Program-made: the position numbers and the translations under genes
The notes under the pieces: generated by a model
The model's database searches: none
Told to the model about the DNA's origin: nothing
The model's input: only the letters and a program-made list of their open reading frames with translations
Shown here: positions 20,601-31,304 of the stretch, in pieces
Layout: the number at the start of each line of letters is the position of its first letter
Position numbering within the stretch: the first letter of the stretch is position 1
Assembly (NCBI GenBank): GCA_963921825.1
Contig: OY997589.1
Coordinates: 53,252,546 to 53,316,545, forward strand
Direction: 5' to 3'
DNA from: Erodium maritimum
Lineage: Eukaryota; Streptophyta; Magnoliopsida; Geraniales; Geraniaceae
DNA length: 64,000 nucleotides

Positions 20601-21343
20601 CAAATATTGAGGAACTTGAAGGGTTTAGGTCCCCAATCTTGATGAGAATCAGATAAAATGAGAGGCCTATGATCTGAGGTAATTCTTGGGAGACAGCTTT
20701 GAGTTAGAGAAGAGAAGATAGAGAGAAGACCAGGTGAGATCAGAAACCTGTCTAATCTAGAAGCTCTTGAGCCAGGGCCAAACCAAGTAAACTTTCCACC
20801 TTGGAGAGGGAGGTCCATAAGACTGAGATGAGAAACTAAGTCATTTAGCTGGATCATGCTAGAGCCACTTCTTCTTTGACTGGATCTCTCATCAGGGCTT
20901 AACACAGCATTGAAGTCCCCAGCCAAGATAAAAAGATGATCATCTTGAAAACCTTTGAGTTTTTCATGTATATCATTCCATAGATCTTTTCTTTCAGGGG
21001 TAGTCTTTGGAGCATATATATTGACTATACAGCAGGAGCAACTTACAGATACTATTCTCCCAACCCAGATAATTGCCCCTTTTATCTTCTGAATATCAGT
21101 AGTGAGGAAGTGTTTGGATTTCCAAATTGATAGGAGTCCTCCAGAACTGCCTGATGAGTCTATAACAGCATGATCCCATTCAGATGCTAATCCACAGCTC
21201 CTCAGAAAAAAAGGTGGAAAAGGATCCAATTTTGTTTCTTGCAGGAGAATAAAGTTGGGGTAATGCTTGTGCAACAAGGTACTAAGAACTCTCCTCTTCT
21301 GGGATGAGGAGATCCCTCTCACATTCCATGTGAGCAATTTCAT
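17675..21343 (-). CDS. LINE A ORF2: endonuclease, reverse transcriptase, zf-RVT
   Basis: An intact 1222-codon frame that nicks target DNA and copies LINE RNA by target-primed reverse transcription. The APE-type endonuclease covers about residues 1-230, with N7 (TWNVRG), E36 (LQETKL), D143/N145 (AGDFNAVL) and D224/H225 (SDHRPL). The RT covers about 430-720, with APGPDGF (453-459), KADLEKAFDKVSW (D581), RGIRQGCALSP (635-645) and FADD (685-688). The C-terminal zf-RVT at about 1050-1140 includes CKVC (from 1095) and a later HVLLHC. There is no RNase H domain after it. The ATG at 21343 lies four bases after the ORF1 stop. All catalytic residues I can recognise are present and there is no stop or frameshift, so it could encode active enzyme. 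Confidence 0.93.
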   Translation of the reverse strand: MKLLTWNVRGISSSQKRRVLSTLLHKHYPNFILLQETKLDPFPPFFLRSCGLASEWDHAVIDSSGSSGGLLSIWKSKHFLTTDIQKIKGAIIWVGRIVSVSCSCCIVNIYAPKTTPERKDLWNDIHEKLKGFQDDHLFILAGDFNAVLSPDERSSQRRSGSSMIQLNDLVSHLSLMDLPLQGGKFTWFGPGSRASRLDRFLISPGLLSIFSSLTQSCLPRITSDHRPLILSDSHQDWGPKPFKFLNIWANDSRFLPAVQRFWSSYNVQGLTSYILWKKLNLLKADLKTWNSEVFGFLDTQITQLISEVHQIDTLAESRSLSPAERTNRGYLQAILIQKQKQQAKLWSQKAREKWHYDGDRGSKYYHRIANYKGTKGKLSQILFKGNMLSQPLDIKQAAADHFKARFTSTAIEDVSLDDLPFNTISHEQASWLERPFEEEEVLQALMACNGDKAPGPDGFNLHFFQICWPIIKEDLLNFFTAFHLSGQLGKGLNSSFIALIPKSSSTLTFDDFRPINLMGGPYKIISKMLSLRLKTVISNLIGEEQSTFISGRQITDGILIASELVQHLKKSHTKAFIFKADLEKAFDKVSWMYILQLLTRMGFGDKWKLWMISCFKAYVSVLIIGSPSPDFQMTRGIRQGCALSPFIFVIVAEGLNQILKATIQAGLLKGIQINQSTPEIALLQFADDSIFLIKGEDTSIDFLKYVLHMFYLAAGLTVNYSKSALIPFNISDPAKLDMLASLGCSEGTIPFNYLGFPLGANPKRTSTWEPILKKFKSALGLWQAKLLSLGGRITLIKSTLGALPLYLFSIFRAPKGVIKSMERWQRKFLWHGKPKEHTFSKVRWSTVCQSKEEGGLGIRNLNLMNISLLSKWWWRFALDRGSLWKLVICGKYGWNPNDWDLSKFCIIGPATFMQHILSLNSDPRFSDLFGIKGLSWKVGNGKSILIWDDFWWGDTPFKFLYPRLYLLSQSKALLVSEAKPATSWDLHFRRTPRGRAETDWMTLQFILNGIHLSPHQDTLIWAGDPKGFSVSRLYALLQHQRSNSHSQFSWLKNLWLPGIPPKITAFCWLSCHEALPTNCFLEARGMPLNMDALLCKVCNWDFENGPHVLLHCERAWQVWSMVLYWWGIVWVILGNIQSLLSSWPTLISRYKISSWCNLAQLTCWKIWLARNDLIFNGVIQSPALIFDKIVSQSYSWELASFKAKGIFFPFRTWKASPITCCS

Positions 21344-21347
21344 TCAG

Positions 21348-21867
21348 TTAATTGGAAGAGGCAATATTGGTGAGGTTGTAACTCACCAGATCATCCTCAT
21401 CAATTTCTGGTTCAATACCTTCAACACCTTGATCATTTGTATCACAGTCTTCCAAGGCCTCATTGTGAGGGTCTTCAATCAAAAGTTGTGGATCTTCCAA
21501 CTGAGAGAGATGGTGGAGTAATAATTCCTCACTTACTCTTTCCTTTAGTCCAATAGCCTTCCCAAAATTCCAAGCCCTCTTGGCTTCAGAGCCTTCAAGC
21601 AAAAGTGGAGCTCTTGTAATTTTTTTATCAGACCCTACCAGTCCTGCCTCCTTCTTTCCTTCTTTTAGTTTTGATCTAGTTTCATACAGATGGCTGGTTT
21701 GTACTTTGGATGATTTTTTCTTCTTTTTTGCCTTTGGGATGACTGAGGGTGATGGTGTTGATGCCTCAGTATTGAGCCCCATGAAATCTGCCACTTCTGC
21801 TATTTGATTTTGCAGAAAAATAGGAGGCATGGTGGATGTGAGGTGTTGAGGATTAACAGCCTGTAAC
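21348..21867 (-). pseudogene. LINE A ORF1, C-terminal remnant
   Basis: About 172 codons matching the end of the full ORF1 at 62538-63057 without difference: LQAVNPQHLTS, IAEVADFMGL, KAKKKKKSSK, AKRAWNFGKAIGLKE and an acidic end (EPEIDEDD). The RRM and DUF4283-like parts are missing. The open frame continues past 21867 into unrelated sequence to 21950, which is not LINE. Confidence 0.85.
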
Positions 21868-22083
21868 GGTTTGAGTATTGAATAAATCAAGATGGAGCCC
21901 ATTAGCTCAAAACCCATGATAATGAACCAATATTTATGAATTCCTAACATTTAAGTGAGAACAAACTCAGTACCCTACATCACCAATACCGCGCATCACG
22001 TTCACTTTCTTTTGTGGAAGTCAAACATATCTTCCATAAAAAAACAAACGTGACATTCCTTTTGGGGCAGAGATGAAGGGGAG
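21868..22083. other. 216 bp of unrelated sequence between LINE A and LINE B
   Basis: This stretch matches neither LINE. In the mirror copy on the right the corresponding place is 59527-62537 (3011 bases: LINE B 5' end, its TSD, LINE A 5' UTR and most of ORF1). No coding or repeat signal is visible. It is either original flanking DNA at a rearrangement edge or filler. Confidence 0.6.
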
Positions 22084-22090
22084 TACTACC

Positions 22091-22134
22091 AGTGTAGTGT
22101 CCATGATGGTCTACCGATAGACCATCGGACCACC
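22091..22134 (+). promoter_or_regulatory. LINE B 5' UTR hairpin (left copy)
   Basis: GATGGTCTA (22105-22113) and TAGACCATC (22118-22126) form a perfect 9 bp stem with loop CCGA. GTCC before it and GGAC after it can extend the pairing. It lies about 80 bases before the ORF1 ATG. Confidence 0.6.
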
Positions 22135-22216
22135 GTGGGTCTTTTTTTTTTCTGGTGGCTGGGAGCATAAAGCTCTTTTCTCTGGGTCTCTCTATCTTTA
22201 AGGAGTTGCTTCGATT

Positions 22217-24270
22217 ATGACTTCATCGTCTTCTACAAAACCTCCTCCTGGGGTTGAAAACCTGGTAAGAACTACCAGAGATCAGGGTTTGGAAGGAGAA
22301 AGACTCAGGTCTGTTATTGTCAACACTCAATCAAGGGTTGGGGAATTTCCGGCCCAAAATCAGAGCAACTTGGAGAGGAGGGAAGATGTCGATCAATTCA
22401 GAGTGTTTGTTCATAACTTACCTCCCCGAACTTCCATGGTATGGCTAAGGAATTTATTCCTTGAGTGTGGAGAGATATTAAGAACAGAGACTCCTTCTAA
22501 ACCAAATGCTAGAGGCATCTGGTTTGGATTCGTTACATTTGTTACGGCGCAAGGTTTTGAAAAGTGATTAAAGATCTTTAATTGTTATCTCTTGAAAGGT
22601 TATAAATTATTTGTTGTGAAAGCCTGGAGAAAATCTAGACATCACAGTTATTTCAGATCTCAGGAATTCAAGAGGAGCTACAGTTCGGCAAAGGTTGGGG
22701 TTAACACACCTACAAATTCTGAAGATTTGTGTGAAGGTATAGTTTTTGAACCCCATAGGAACTGGGTCGACAGAGGTCATCTGGTTATATTACATAAGAA
22801 CTTCTCATCGGAGGCAATTATGGAAGATTTTAAACTGGAAAGGGAAGCTGAAGTTATAATCAGAAGCTTGGGCAACAGAGTGGTTTTTGTTTATTTTCCT
22901 GATGAGGAGGTGGAAAAGGAGGCTCTCAAGGAAGAATTTGGGTGGCTTAGTTTTTGGATGAAGATGTTGGATGACAAAGATCACCTGTGTCAACAAGGGG
23001 GCAAATTTACTTGGGTGGCACTTGTTGGCATTCCTATCTTGGCCTGGTGTACTGAGACATTTCAGGCGGCTGTTGCAGATCTAGGAACGTTTGTATGTGT
23101 TCATCCTTCCTCAATCAATGGAGTTTCTTGAGATGCTGCATATATTCTCATACACTCGCATGAATATTTGAAAGTATATAAAGAATCTGGGCTGAGAGTG
23201 GAGGGAGTGAGATATAACTTCTTGGCTCATTCAGTAGATATATCCATTGTTCCTAATTTCAATAACCCACAACACCTCTCGTTTTCGTCTTCATCAGATT
23301 ATGAGAAGACAGATAATTCTTTATCCTCTGGTTTTATTGCTACTGTCAGTGAGGAATGTTCTGAACATTCTCAACACAAGAAAGATTCTGAAGACAGACC
23401 TACAGCTGAAGTGGGTGGATCATTGAATGGATCATTGAATGAAAGGTTGTTAGATGTTATTATTCCAGACACAATGGAGGAAGCACCTATATGTCCCTTA
23501 CCCATCCCAGCCTCCACAATTATTCTCACAGATAGTCCGACAACTGTTCTTGATCCCATTCTATCTGTGAATCTCCAACTACCACCAGTAGCTTCAAAAT
23601 CCTTGGAGACCAGGTCAAATTGCAAGGTTAGTACTGTTCAAAGTACAGTTGAACTTGGGGAAGATCATTTTTTCTTAGCTGGATTAGATGGAACAGATGG
23701 GATTGGGGAAATACTGGTTGCACAAAAGACCCCTTTGGATGTTGTTCACATTAATGCCGAGGAGACTAGTATACCTTTAAACTCTACTTTGGGCCCCATT
23801 GTGCAGACACCTACTTTCAAAAATAATCTTTTGGAGGGAAGGAGTTATTCAAATATTGTACACTCCAACTCTAATACTATTGTGAAAGAATCAAATCAAA
23901 TTAGGTCTCAAAAAGCTAAGAAAAAAAGGAGGATACAGTGGTGGCCTATAACACTCGATCAAGGACCAAAGTGTTGAAACCAAAGGTGTCTAGAAAGACT
24001 CAAACAGTAGGGGAGATTCAAAACAATCAAGTTTTCAACAGTGGGGGTGTTGGTGCTTTGGATTTTTGCAAAGCTTTGGGTTTAAAGGCCTACATTAATG
24101 ATGACCTTGTAGTGGAACAATTTTACAACTTAGAAAATGAAGCGAATCAAACGGTGGAATTGGAAGCCAATTCTGATGATGATTATTGTGATCTTGAAGA
24201 GATTGATGAGGGATTAACAGAGGAGTTCTCCTGCCCCTCAATCCCCACTCGCAGACTTAATTCTAAATGA
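22217..24270 (+). pseudogene. LINE B ORF1 (left copy), broken
   Basis: Starts ATG at 22217. The RRM (QFRVFVHNLPP, GIWFGFVTFVT, LKGYKLFVVKAW) is followed by the DUF4283-like region (AIMEDFKLEREAEVIIRSLG, GGKFTWVALVGIP) and a Ser/Thr-rich tail. Two TGA stops, at 22564-22566 and 23129-23131, replace the TGT and TGG of the right copy. A frame change near 23935 (AKKKRRIQWW to VAYNTRSRTK) is shared with the right copy. The C-terminal GALDFCKALGLKAYINDD and the acidic tail end in TGA at 24268-24270, which overlaps the ORF2 ATG. Confidence 0.85.
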
Positions 24271-27200
24271 GAATTGTCTCATGGAACATGAGGGGCTCCT
24301 CCTTGAGATAGAAGAGGAGAGCCCTTAGGAACATGTGCTCTAAACAACAGGTGGTGATGGTGTTGATACAGGAAACAAAGTTGGTAAAGCTTCCTGATTA
24401 TTTCTTAGCTTCTTGTGGTTTTACTCAGTCTTGGGAATTACTAAGCATTCCTGCAAATGGTTTATCTGGGGGGATCTTAACTATCTGGAACAAAGAGCAT
24501 TGTCAAATGTATTCCTCTAGCATTTAAGACAAGGCCATTTATTGGTCTGGCTATTTCTTGGCTGAAGAATCTGTGTTCTCTATAATCAATCTCTATGCTC
24601 CATGCTCTGTGTCAGCAAGATCTTTGATGTGGAATGATATCATACTGAAGGCCCCTTCTTTTCCAGGCATTTTATTGATTGCAGGGGATTTTAATGATGT
24701 GTTGGATCCTACTGAAAAAATAGGTTCTCTTCTTCTACCAGTATCAAAGACTTTCAATGTCGTTTGGATGTTTTAGGTCTTGTGGATCTTCAGCTTCGTG
24801 GGGGGAAATTCACCTGGTTTGGACCTAATTCTAGGGCCTCTAGACTGGATATGTTCATTGTTTCACCATTGCTACTAACTATTTGCAGCAATATCTCTCA
24901 AGAGTGCCTTCCTAGGAACATTTCAGATCACAAACCCATTCTCCTCAGCAATCCCACTATTGATTGGGGTCCTAGGCCTTTCAAGTTTATAAATGCTTGG
25001 ACAACACATCCACTGTTCCTTTCACACACCAAACAGTTTTGGGAATCTTTACAACCATCTGGTTCTCCATCCTATATACTTTGGTTCAAATTAAAATCTT
25101 TGAAGGCCTTCTATAGATCTTGGAACACTAAAGTTTTTGGCTGGGTTGAAAAGGAGATTGAAACCCTTACACTGGAGATCATAGGTTTGGATAGTATTGT
25201 GGACAGTAGATCACTTGATCCTCAGGAGATGTCTCATAGGGCTTTCTTGCAAGCCAAGTTAACTCAGAAATTAAAATTGCAAGCAAAGATGTGGTGTCAA
25301 AAGGCTAGGAATAAGTGGTCTAAGGACGATGATATATGTACAAAAAATTTCCATCTCATTGCCAATTATAATGGTGCAAGAAAAGGATCACTCAACTATC
25401 TGTGGATGGGCTCACTATTACTAACCCCATTGAGATCAAGAGTTTGGCCAATCAGCATTTTGCATAAAGATTTTTGGATAATTCTACTGTTTGTATAGAT
25501 TTATCCTCTCTTCCTTTTGTCACTCTCTCCCTTTCTCAATCAAAAAGATTGGAATTCCCTTTTACTGAGTTGGAGGTGCTCACAGCCATTAAAGCTTGCA
25601 ATGGGGAGAAGGCACCTGGTCCTAATGGTTTCACAATGAAATTCCACCAAACTTGTTGGGATATTATCAAAAGTGATATCATGGCCTGTCTGCAACATTT
25701 CTTTTTGGGTGGAACTTCGGGTAAGGGTCTAAATTCCACCTTTATCACTCACATCCCCCAAAACAATTCTCCTTAGTGTTTTGAGGAATTTAGACCAATT
25801 AGCCTTATCAACAACATCTACAAGATCATCTCAAAATTATTGGCCTCAAGGTTGAAAATGGTAATGAATTATATGGTCCATAATGTTCAGTCTGGTTTCA
25901 TATCAGGAAGACAGATTTTAGATGGCATTTTAATTGCATCTGAGCTACTACATTCCATTAAAAGGTCAGGGAAGGAGGTTATTATTCTCAAGGTGGACTT
26001 TGAGAAAGCCTATGACCATGTTAACTGGGGTGCCCTCTTGAATATTCTTAAGTTTATGGGTTTTGGTCACATTTGGACCTCATGGATTCAAGTTTGCATT
26101 AAAGCTTGGTCCTCAGTATTGATTAATGGTCTCCATTAAAGACTTCCCATTGTTGAGGGGACTTAGACAGGGTTGCTCCTTATCACCTCTCCTTTTTGCA
26201 TTATTGGCTGAGAGCCTACACTTGCTTATGATCAAAGGGAGAGAAACTAAAATGTTTGCTGGCATTAAATGTAATAACCAAGGTCCTGAGATCTCACACC
26301 TACAATTTGCAGATGACACACTCATCTTTATTGAAGCTGGGATTCAACAAGCCATCAACCTCAAACATATCCTCAACTGTCTACAAAAGTCCATAGGGTT
26401 GAAGATCAATTTTCAAAAATTAAGGGTAATGGTGATGAATGCTAATGCAGTCTCAGTGCAGGAGATCACACAAATTATGGGTTGCACTGCTATGGATCTC
26501 CCTTTTGATTACCTTGGTTTTCTGTTGGGGGCTAATCCCAAGAGGAAGAAGACTTGGGAGCCCATCATTAGTAAATTCAAAAAAAGATGAAGTCTTTGGC
26601 AAGCTAAATCCAGATCCTTTGGGGGGAGAATTACTTTGATTAAATCCTCCTTGTGCTCCCTTCCTTTATACTATATGTCACTATTTAAAGCACCCAAATG
26701 TGTCATATAAGAGATGGAGAAGTGGCAAAGAAGATTCTTATGGAATGGTATTGTTTCTAAGAAAGTCTTACACAAGATCAGATGGAATTTAATTTGTAGG
26801 CCTAAGGGAGCTGGGGGTTTGGGAATCAAAAATCTCCACATAATGAATAAAGCCCTCTTAGCTAAGTAGTGGTGGAGATTTGCTCTGGAAACTGACTCAC
26901 TCTGGAAACAATTGTTGTGTGCAAAATTTGGTTGGGACAGCTCAGCTTGGAATCTCTCCAACTGCATATTATTGAGTGGCCAAAGTTTTATTAATCATAT
27001 GGAGTTTCTTCTTCAATGTCCTAAATTTGCTAATGCCGTTGCAGCTATTGGCATTCAATGGAGGGTTGTCTCTAGGAATAGAGTTTGTTTTTGGGAAGAT
27101 AAGTGGGCTTTGGACACTCCTCTTCAATTTAATTTTCAGGGGTTGTATCATCTTAGTATTCAAAAGGGTGGTCTGGTATCTTCATTCTTGTTTGATTGGG

Positions 27201-27874
27201 AGTGGATCTTGTTATTCAGAATTGATTTGAGGGGATGAGAGTTAGATCAATTTAATCTTTTGTGTGATGCTATTAATGGCATGAGTCTTACTATAGGAGA
27301 TGATATAGCTTCTTGGATTTTGGATCACAAAGGTTTTTCTGTTCAAAAAATGTATGAGGCCTTAGATTTTTCTACAATTGTCTCACTGGATTTGCCTGCC
27401 TTATTATGGACTCCCATTCTCCCTCCTAAAGTAGCTGCTTTTGCCTGGCTGGTATGTATGCAAGGGGTTCCAACCAAATGTTATCTGTTGGCCAGAGGTC
27501 TCTATAGTGATAATATAGGGTGCCCTTTCTGTTCTGAAGATCCTGAGGAACTTGATCATCTCTTTCTAGGGTGCACTATTTCTTCTTAGGTTTGGAATCT
27601 GGTGTTAGATTGGTGGGGAATGAGGACTACACATCCTGATACAATTCTCAACTGGTTCATGTCTTGGGAGTCCTTGTGCCCCATCAGGTCCAGGAAAAAT
27701 TGGACTTTACTCTTTTATGTGATTTTATGAAGAATTTGGCTGAGCAGAATCCATGTTTGCTTCAACAATCTATTTCAGACACCACAAGAGATCTTTCAAC
27801 AAATACAAAACGATGCTTATCAATTACTGTGGGAAAATTTTAAGAATGGGCAATCTTTCTCATTTTTATCCTAG
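24267..27874 (+). pseudogene. LINE B ORF2 (left copy), broken
   Basis: Starts ATG at 24267 (MRIVSWNMRGSS), with a TAG shortly after where the right copy has CAG. The endonuclease motifs LIQETKL, AGDFND and ISDHKPILL are visible, as are RT KVDFEKAYDHVNW, LRGLRQGCSLSP and LQFADDTLIF, and zf-RVT ILPPKVAAFAWL and CPFCSEDPEELDHLFLGC. Frame changes lie near 24720, 25420 and 26140, with stops near 26588, 26868, 27236 and 27588. A TAA after SSI near 24526 is shared with the right copy. The final stop TAG is at 27872-27874. Confidence 0.85.
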
Positions 27875-28189
27875 ATAAATGATCCCTTGAGTTGTTGCAG
27901 ACTACAGATTCGAGGTCACTTTGTGTTTCGTTCCTTGTGATCTCTTTTTAATTTACTTTTGCTCTTTTGGGGTGTTCTGGGTTGGATTAAAGGGTTTTTT
28001 TGGGGAGTGTTGTGAGCTTTTGGTACGGAACTCTGCTCCTATTTTATTATCCTCTACTATTTTATTTTATTGTACTGGTGTGTGGGTTCTATTTGCTTCT
28101 TCCCCTTCTTGCCTATGTGTGTGAGGGTAGATAATCATAGGTTGAGTGTTGAACCTGTTGTTGGATAATTAACCATTTTAGGACAGATA

Positions 28190-28194
28190 CCTGT
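28190..28194. repeat. Target site duplication CCTGT, left
   Basis: CCTGT immediately before the gypsy element, matching 39187-39191. The empty site is kept at 53410-53414 (ACAGG, opposite strand). Confidence 0.95.
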
Positions 28195-30853
28195 TGTCAC
28201 GCCCCAAATCCGGTTATCGCCCGGACCCGAGGCATGACGAGTAATAGAAGACAATAAAAATGATAAAACAACATTTACTTCCATAAAATCTCCATTGGTG
28301 AAAATAATCCGTTAAACCGAGTTCAAACTACGATAACCCTCCAGGGGTGTAATAATAAGCCTCAACAAGTTTTGGTTCAATACATTAAAAGTAAAAAGTA
28401 CGAAGTCTCTATCATGAACCCACCCTGAGAAGCTCCCGAACTTCTACTCCTCAATCAAGCCTGTAAACACAACAATGAACTCACAGGGGTGAGCTTACGC
28501 TCAGTAGGGAAAACACATAACAAGGTAAACCTTAAACTCCAACGAATCAACGGAAACGTCCACAAGATCCATAATTCACCAACACAGTCAACAAGGTAGT
28601 TCATAATACAACGAGTAGATTCAACAGTAAAGTTAACACAAGACTCTCAACAATCATAGGTAGTAGACAAACCAATCAATGCTGTGGCACATGAAGTCAC
28701 CACCCTCCGATCCACATCTTATGTGTCCTCTCGGATTTTCCCTCCAATCCAGAGAAGACGCATATCATTGAGACTATCGGAAACACCCTTCAGGGCACAT
28801 ATCGTCGGAAGTCTCAGAAACGTCTCCAAGGGATTTTAGATCCTCGGGAACCCAGGGCCATACTCCCATAAGAAGCGCACACGTGGGCAATTTAATAATA
28901 AGCAATTAATAATTGAATAACGCACTCAACAGAAATATGAAGTAATACAAGCTCAACAACCACCAATCCAAGTCCACACACGGCTCAACCATCACCAATC
29001 CAAATCCACACACGGCTCAACCATCACCAATTCATCACAACACATAGTACACGAATCACGCAACCATAGCACACCAAATACACAATCCCAACTTACCGTT
29101 CACTTACCAGTTTCGAACCACCGGGGCATCGATCACCTGATTGCGCCGCGCGGTACAACAAGTCATACTCGATGCTCCCAACAACCAATCAAGTAAAACA
29201 AGTAATCATTCGAATACAATCAACGAGCAAGTACGAGTGTAATCAAGTAATCATAAAGCCTTCAAAAGAGCATTCAAGCATGCAATTCCACCAGTTTCAT
29301 TAGACTCTTTAGCCTATCCACTAAGCAATCAACAATCAAGCATGTGATCCTATCACGCAACTAATCCGAGGGCTTTGCCAAGGCTCCTCTACCAGACAAT
29401 CATATCCCAAGTATTGAAAGCGAATTACACTAGTGATTGGCATCCTAATCGGTCACCACTAGACTCTTCCGGTTATTAGCAATTGAAAGACGATTAAGCT
29501 AGTTGTTCGCATCATATATGCATATCTAGGACCTTTTCCAATTTTATTAACCTCGCATGCACACTAAGCATCATAAACGAGAGGTTAAGGCTTTCCCTAC
29601 CTCAAGGTCCTCCTCTTCAACGCTTTGGTGAAGTCCGGTGATCACCACTTCGTTCCTCCTTCGGGTCCCGGCGTGATCCTTGCTCCTCTAGTTCGATCCC
29701 CAAAGTCTTGGACACAAGGAAACAATAATTAGACTCCACTTAAACAGCAAGAAAGGCTCCCAAAACCCTCCAAAGTTCAGCTCAAAACCAAGATGTAAAA
29801 CCTTCGAAAAACCCCCAGAAACCCTCACCCTGGTCTGTCACGGATCTGGTCACGGATCCGTGACATTAACCCTCACGGTTACCGTCACGGAGCCGTGACG
29901 AGTTCCGTCACGGACTCTCTCACGGAGCCGTGATGTCGCCCGTCACGGGATCCGTCACGGATCCGTGGCGCACCAGGGCAGTTTCGCACTCCTTCAACCT
30001 CCAGCTCCAAAACTCCGAAAAACCACCTTCAAACCCAGAAATTTACCCTTTCCAACCCTCAAAACAGTCCAAATCCTTCAATACTCCTCTACCCATGGTA
30101 GGAATCAACACACAAACAAGTTTCCAAAGATTCATCAAATCAAACCCACTTCAAAATCTCCAACAACTATTGATTTCTCAACAAAAACTTAACCAAGCTC
30201 TTCATCAACACCATCTCCCATCATTTCTACTCAAACCCAACATCATCTAGCAACTTTCACCCAAAAACCCATGAACATAGATGAAGAGAAATGAGGATTA
30301 GAGAGTTCCATTACCTCTAGGATGTGGAGATGAAGAAGATGCTAGTGATTTTGAGGAGGGATGGCTAGAGGAAGACTTGGAAAGACCTCTTCTTCCTTGA
30401 ATTTCCTTCAAAGCTCCATGGGAGCTCTTCTCCTATGCTCCTCCTCTCAATTTCGGCTACACTCACACAAATGAGTTGAAATTGCTTCTCCAATCCAATA
30501 TAATACCTAGATGTAGTAAATGACCAAAAGCCCTTGAGCTAGAAACCCATGTAGAAGCTTTTGGGAGGGTAAAATGGTCAAGGACTACTCACTTTTCCCT
30601 CCTTCAACCACAAAGAGACATGTGTCCACCTAGGTCATTTAAATTTCCAAACTAATTTCCAGCACTTTTAAAATTGAAGCTTTAGTCGATATAAAGTCTC
30701 GTTTTGACCAAAATTGACTTTATCCAACATTATACTCAAACGAAAGGGTTTTCTCCCCTGAAGCCAACCGTGATAATGGCTACTTCGTTTGGTTTCCGGA
30801 AAAGTCCCGAGTAACTTCCGGAGTCTCCGGTTCGACCAAAAGCGGGTCTTACA
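28195..30853 (-). repeat. 3' LTR of the gypsy element
   Basis: 2659 bp. Plus-strand ends are TGTCACGCCCC and GTCTTACA, so on the sense (minus) strand it runs TGTAAGACCCGC...GGGGCGTGACA. The same length as the 5' LTR. Contains the palindrome array at 29834-29971. Confidence 0.95.
29834..29971. repeat. Array of CACGGATCCGTG palindromes (3' LTR)
   Basis: Within 138 bases there are about ten CACGG or CCGTG half-sites. GTCACGGATCCGTGAC at 29849-29864 is a perfect 16 bp palindrome, and GTCACGGAGCCGTGAC (29884-29899) and later units are near-perfect. All are CpG-rich in an otherwise A+T-rich LTR. Confidence 0.85.
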
Positions 30854-30866
30854 ATCTACCCCCCTT
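30854..30866 (-). promoter_or_regulatory. Polypurine tract
   Basis: Minus-strand AAGGGGGGTAGAT abuts the 3' LTR start (TGTAAG). This is the usual primer for plus-strand DNA synthesis and fixes the element on the minus strand. Confidence 0.85.
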
Positions 30867-30887
30867 AAAGGAATTTCGTCCCCGAAA

Positions 30888-31304
30888 TTAAAAGCAATGT
30901 ACCTCAATGTCGAACAGGTGGGGATACTTCACGCGGATCTCATCCTCGCGCTCCCAAGTTGATCCTGCTCCCTGATGTCCCCACTGTACTAGAACCAACG
31001 GAGTCGTCTTGTTCTGCAGGACCTTCTCCTTTGTACCCGAGATTCCGACTGGCTGCTCCTCACATGTGACATCTTCCGATACTTCAATGTCTGACCACTT
31101 AATAATGTGGGAAGGTTCTGTCGTGCACTTCCGCAATTGGGACATGCGAAAAACGTTAAGTACGTTCCCGAGCTGCGGTGGCAACGCTAACCGATAAGCT
31201 ATGGCTCCAATCCGATCCAATATCTCAAATGTTCGATAAACTGCGGGGCCAACTTGCTTCCGTCGTTGTCTATCCGTTAAGGTCCCTCTTCGGTTCACTT
31301 TCAC
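30888..31304 (-). pseudogene. Integrase C-terminus with chromodomain-like end
   Basis: The open frame reads GPAVYRTFEILDRIGAIAYR, LALPPQL, VFRMSQLRKC, PSHIIKW, KVLQNKTTPLVLVQWGHQ and GSTWEREDEIRVKYPHLF, the recognised order of the gypsy integrase C-terminal region (GPY/F motif, then a degenerate type II chromodomain). It ends 22 bases from the polypurine tract, as expected for the end of pol. The start is a GTG within a longer decayed reading. Just upstream (31333-31399) the minus strand reads MRKTVKDRL and QKSYTDERR, typical of the preceding integrase segment, but shortened and out of frame. The protein cannot be complete. Confidence 0.8.

Larger units (their letters stand above)
16855..21867 (-). 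mobile_element. LINE A (left copy), young L1-type LINE, 5'-truncated
   Basis: Minus-strand LINE with a 9-base poly-T (the A tail) at 16855-16863, a 3' UTR (16864-17674), an uninterrupted ORF2 (17675-21343) and the C-terminal end of ORF1 (21348-21867). At 21867 homology to the full copy at the right end of the window stops. The parts I compared with 62538-64000 are identical. No clear target duplication was found: only GGTTT beside both ends, and an offset AGTATTG. So the 5' end may be ordinary LINE truncation or a rearrangement breakpoint. Confidence 0.9.

Noticed and set aside
16845-21885. Target duplication for the left LINE A
   Set aside because: Only GGTTT adjoins both ends and AGTATTG is offset; too weak to call.
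29930-30250. 106-codon frame in the LTR, present again at 38263-38583
   Set aside because: Antisense to the element and conserved only because the two LTRs are copies.
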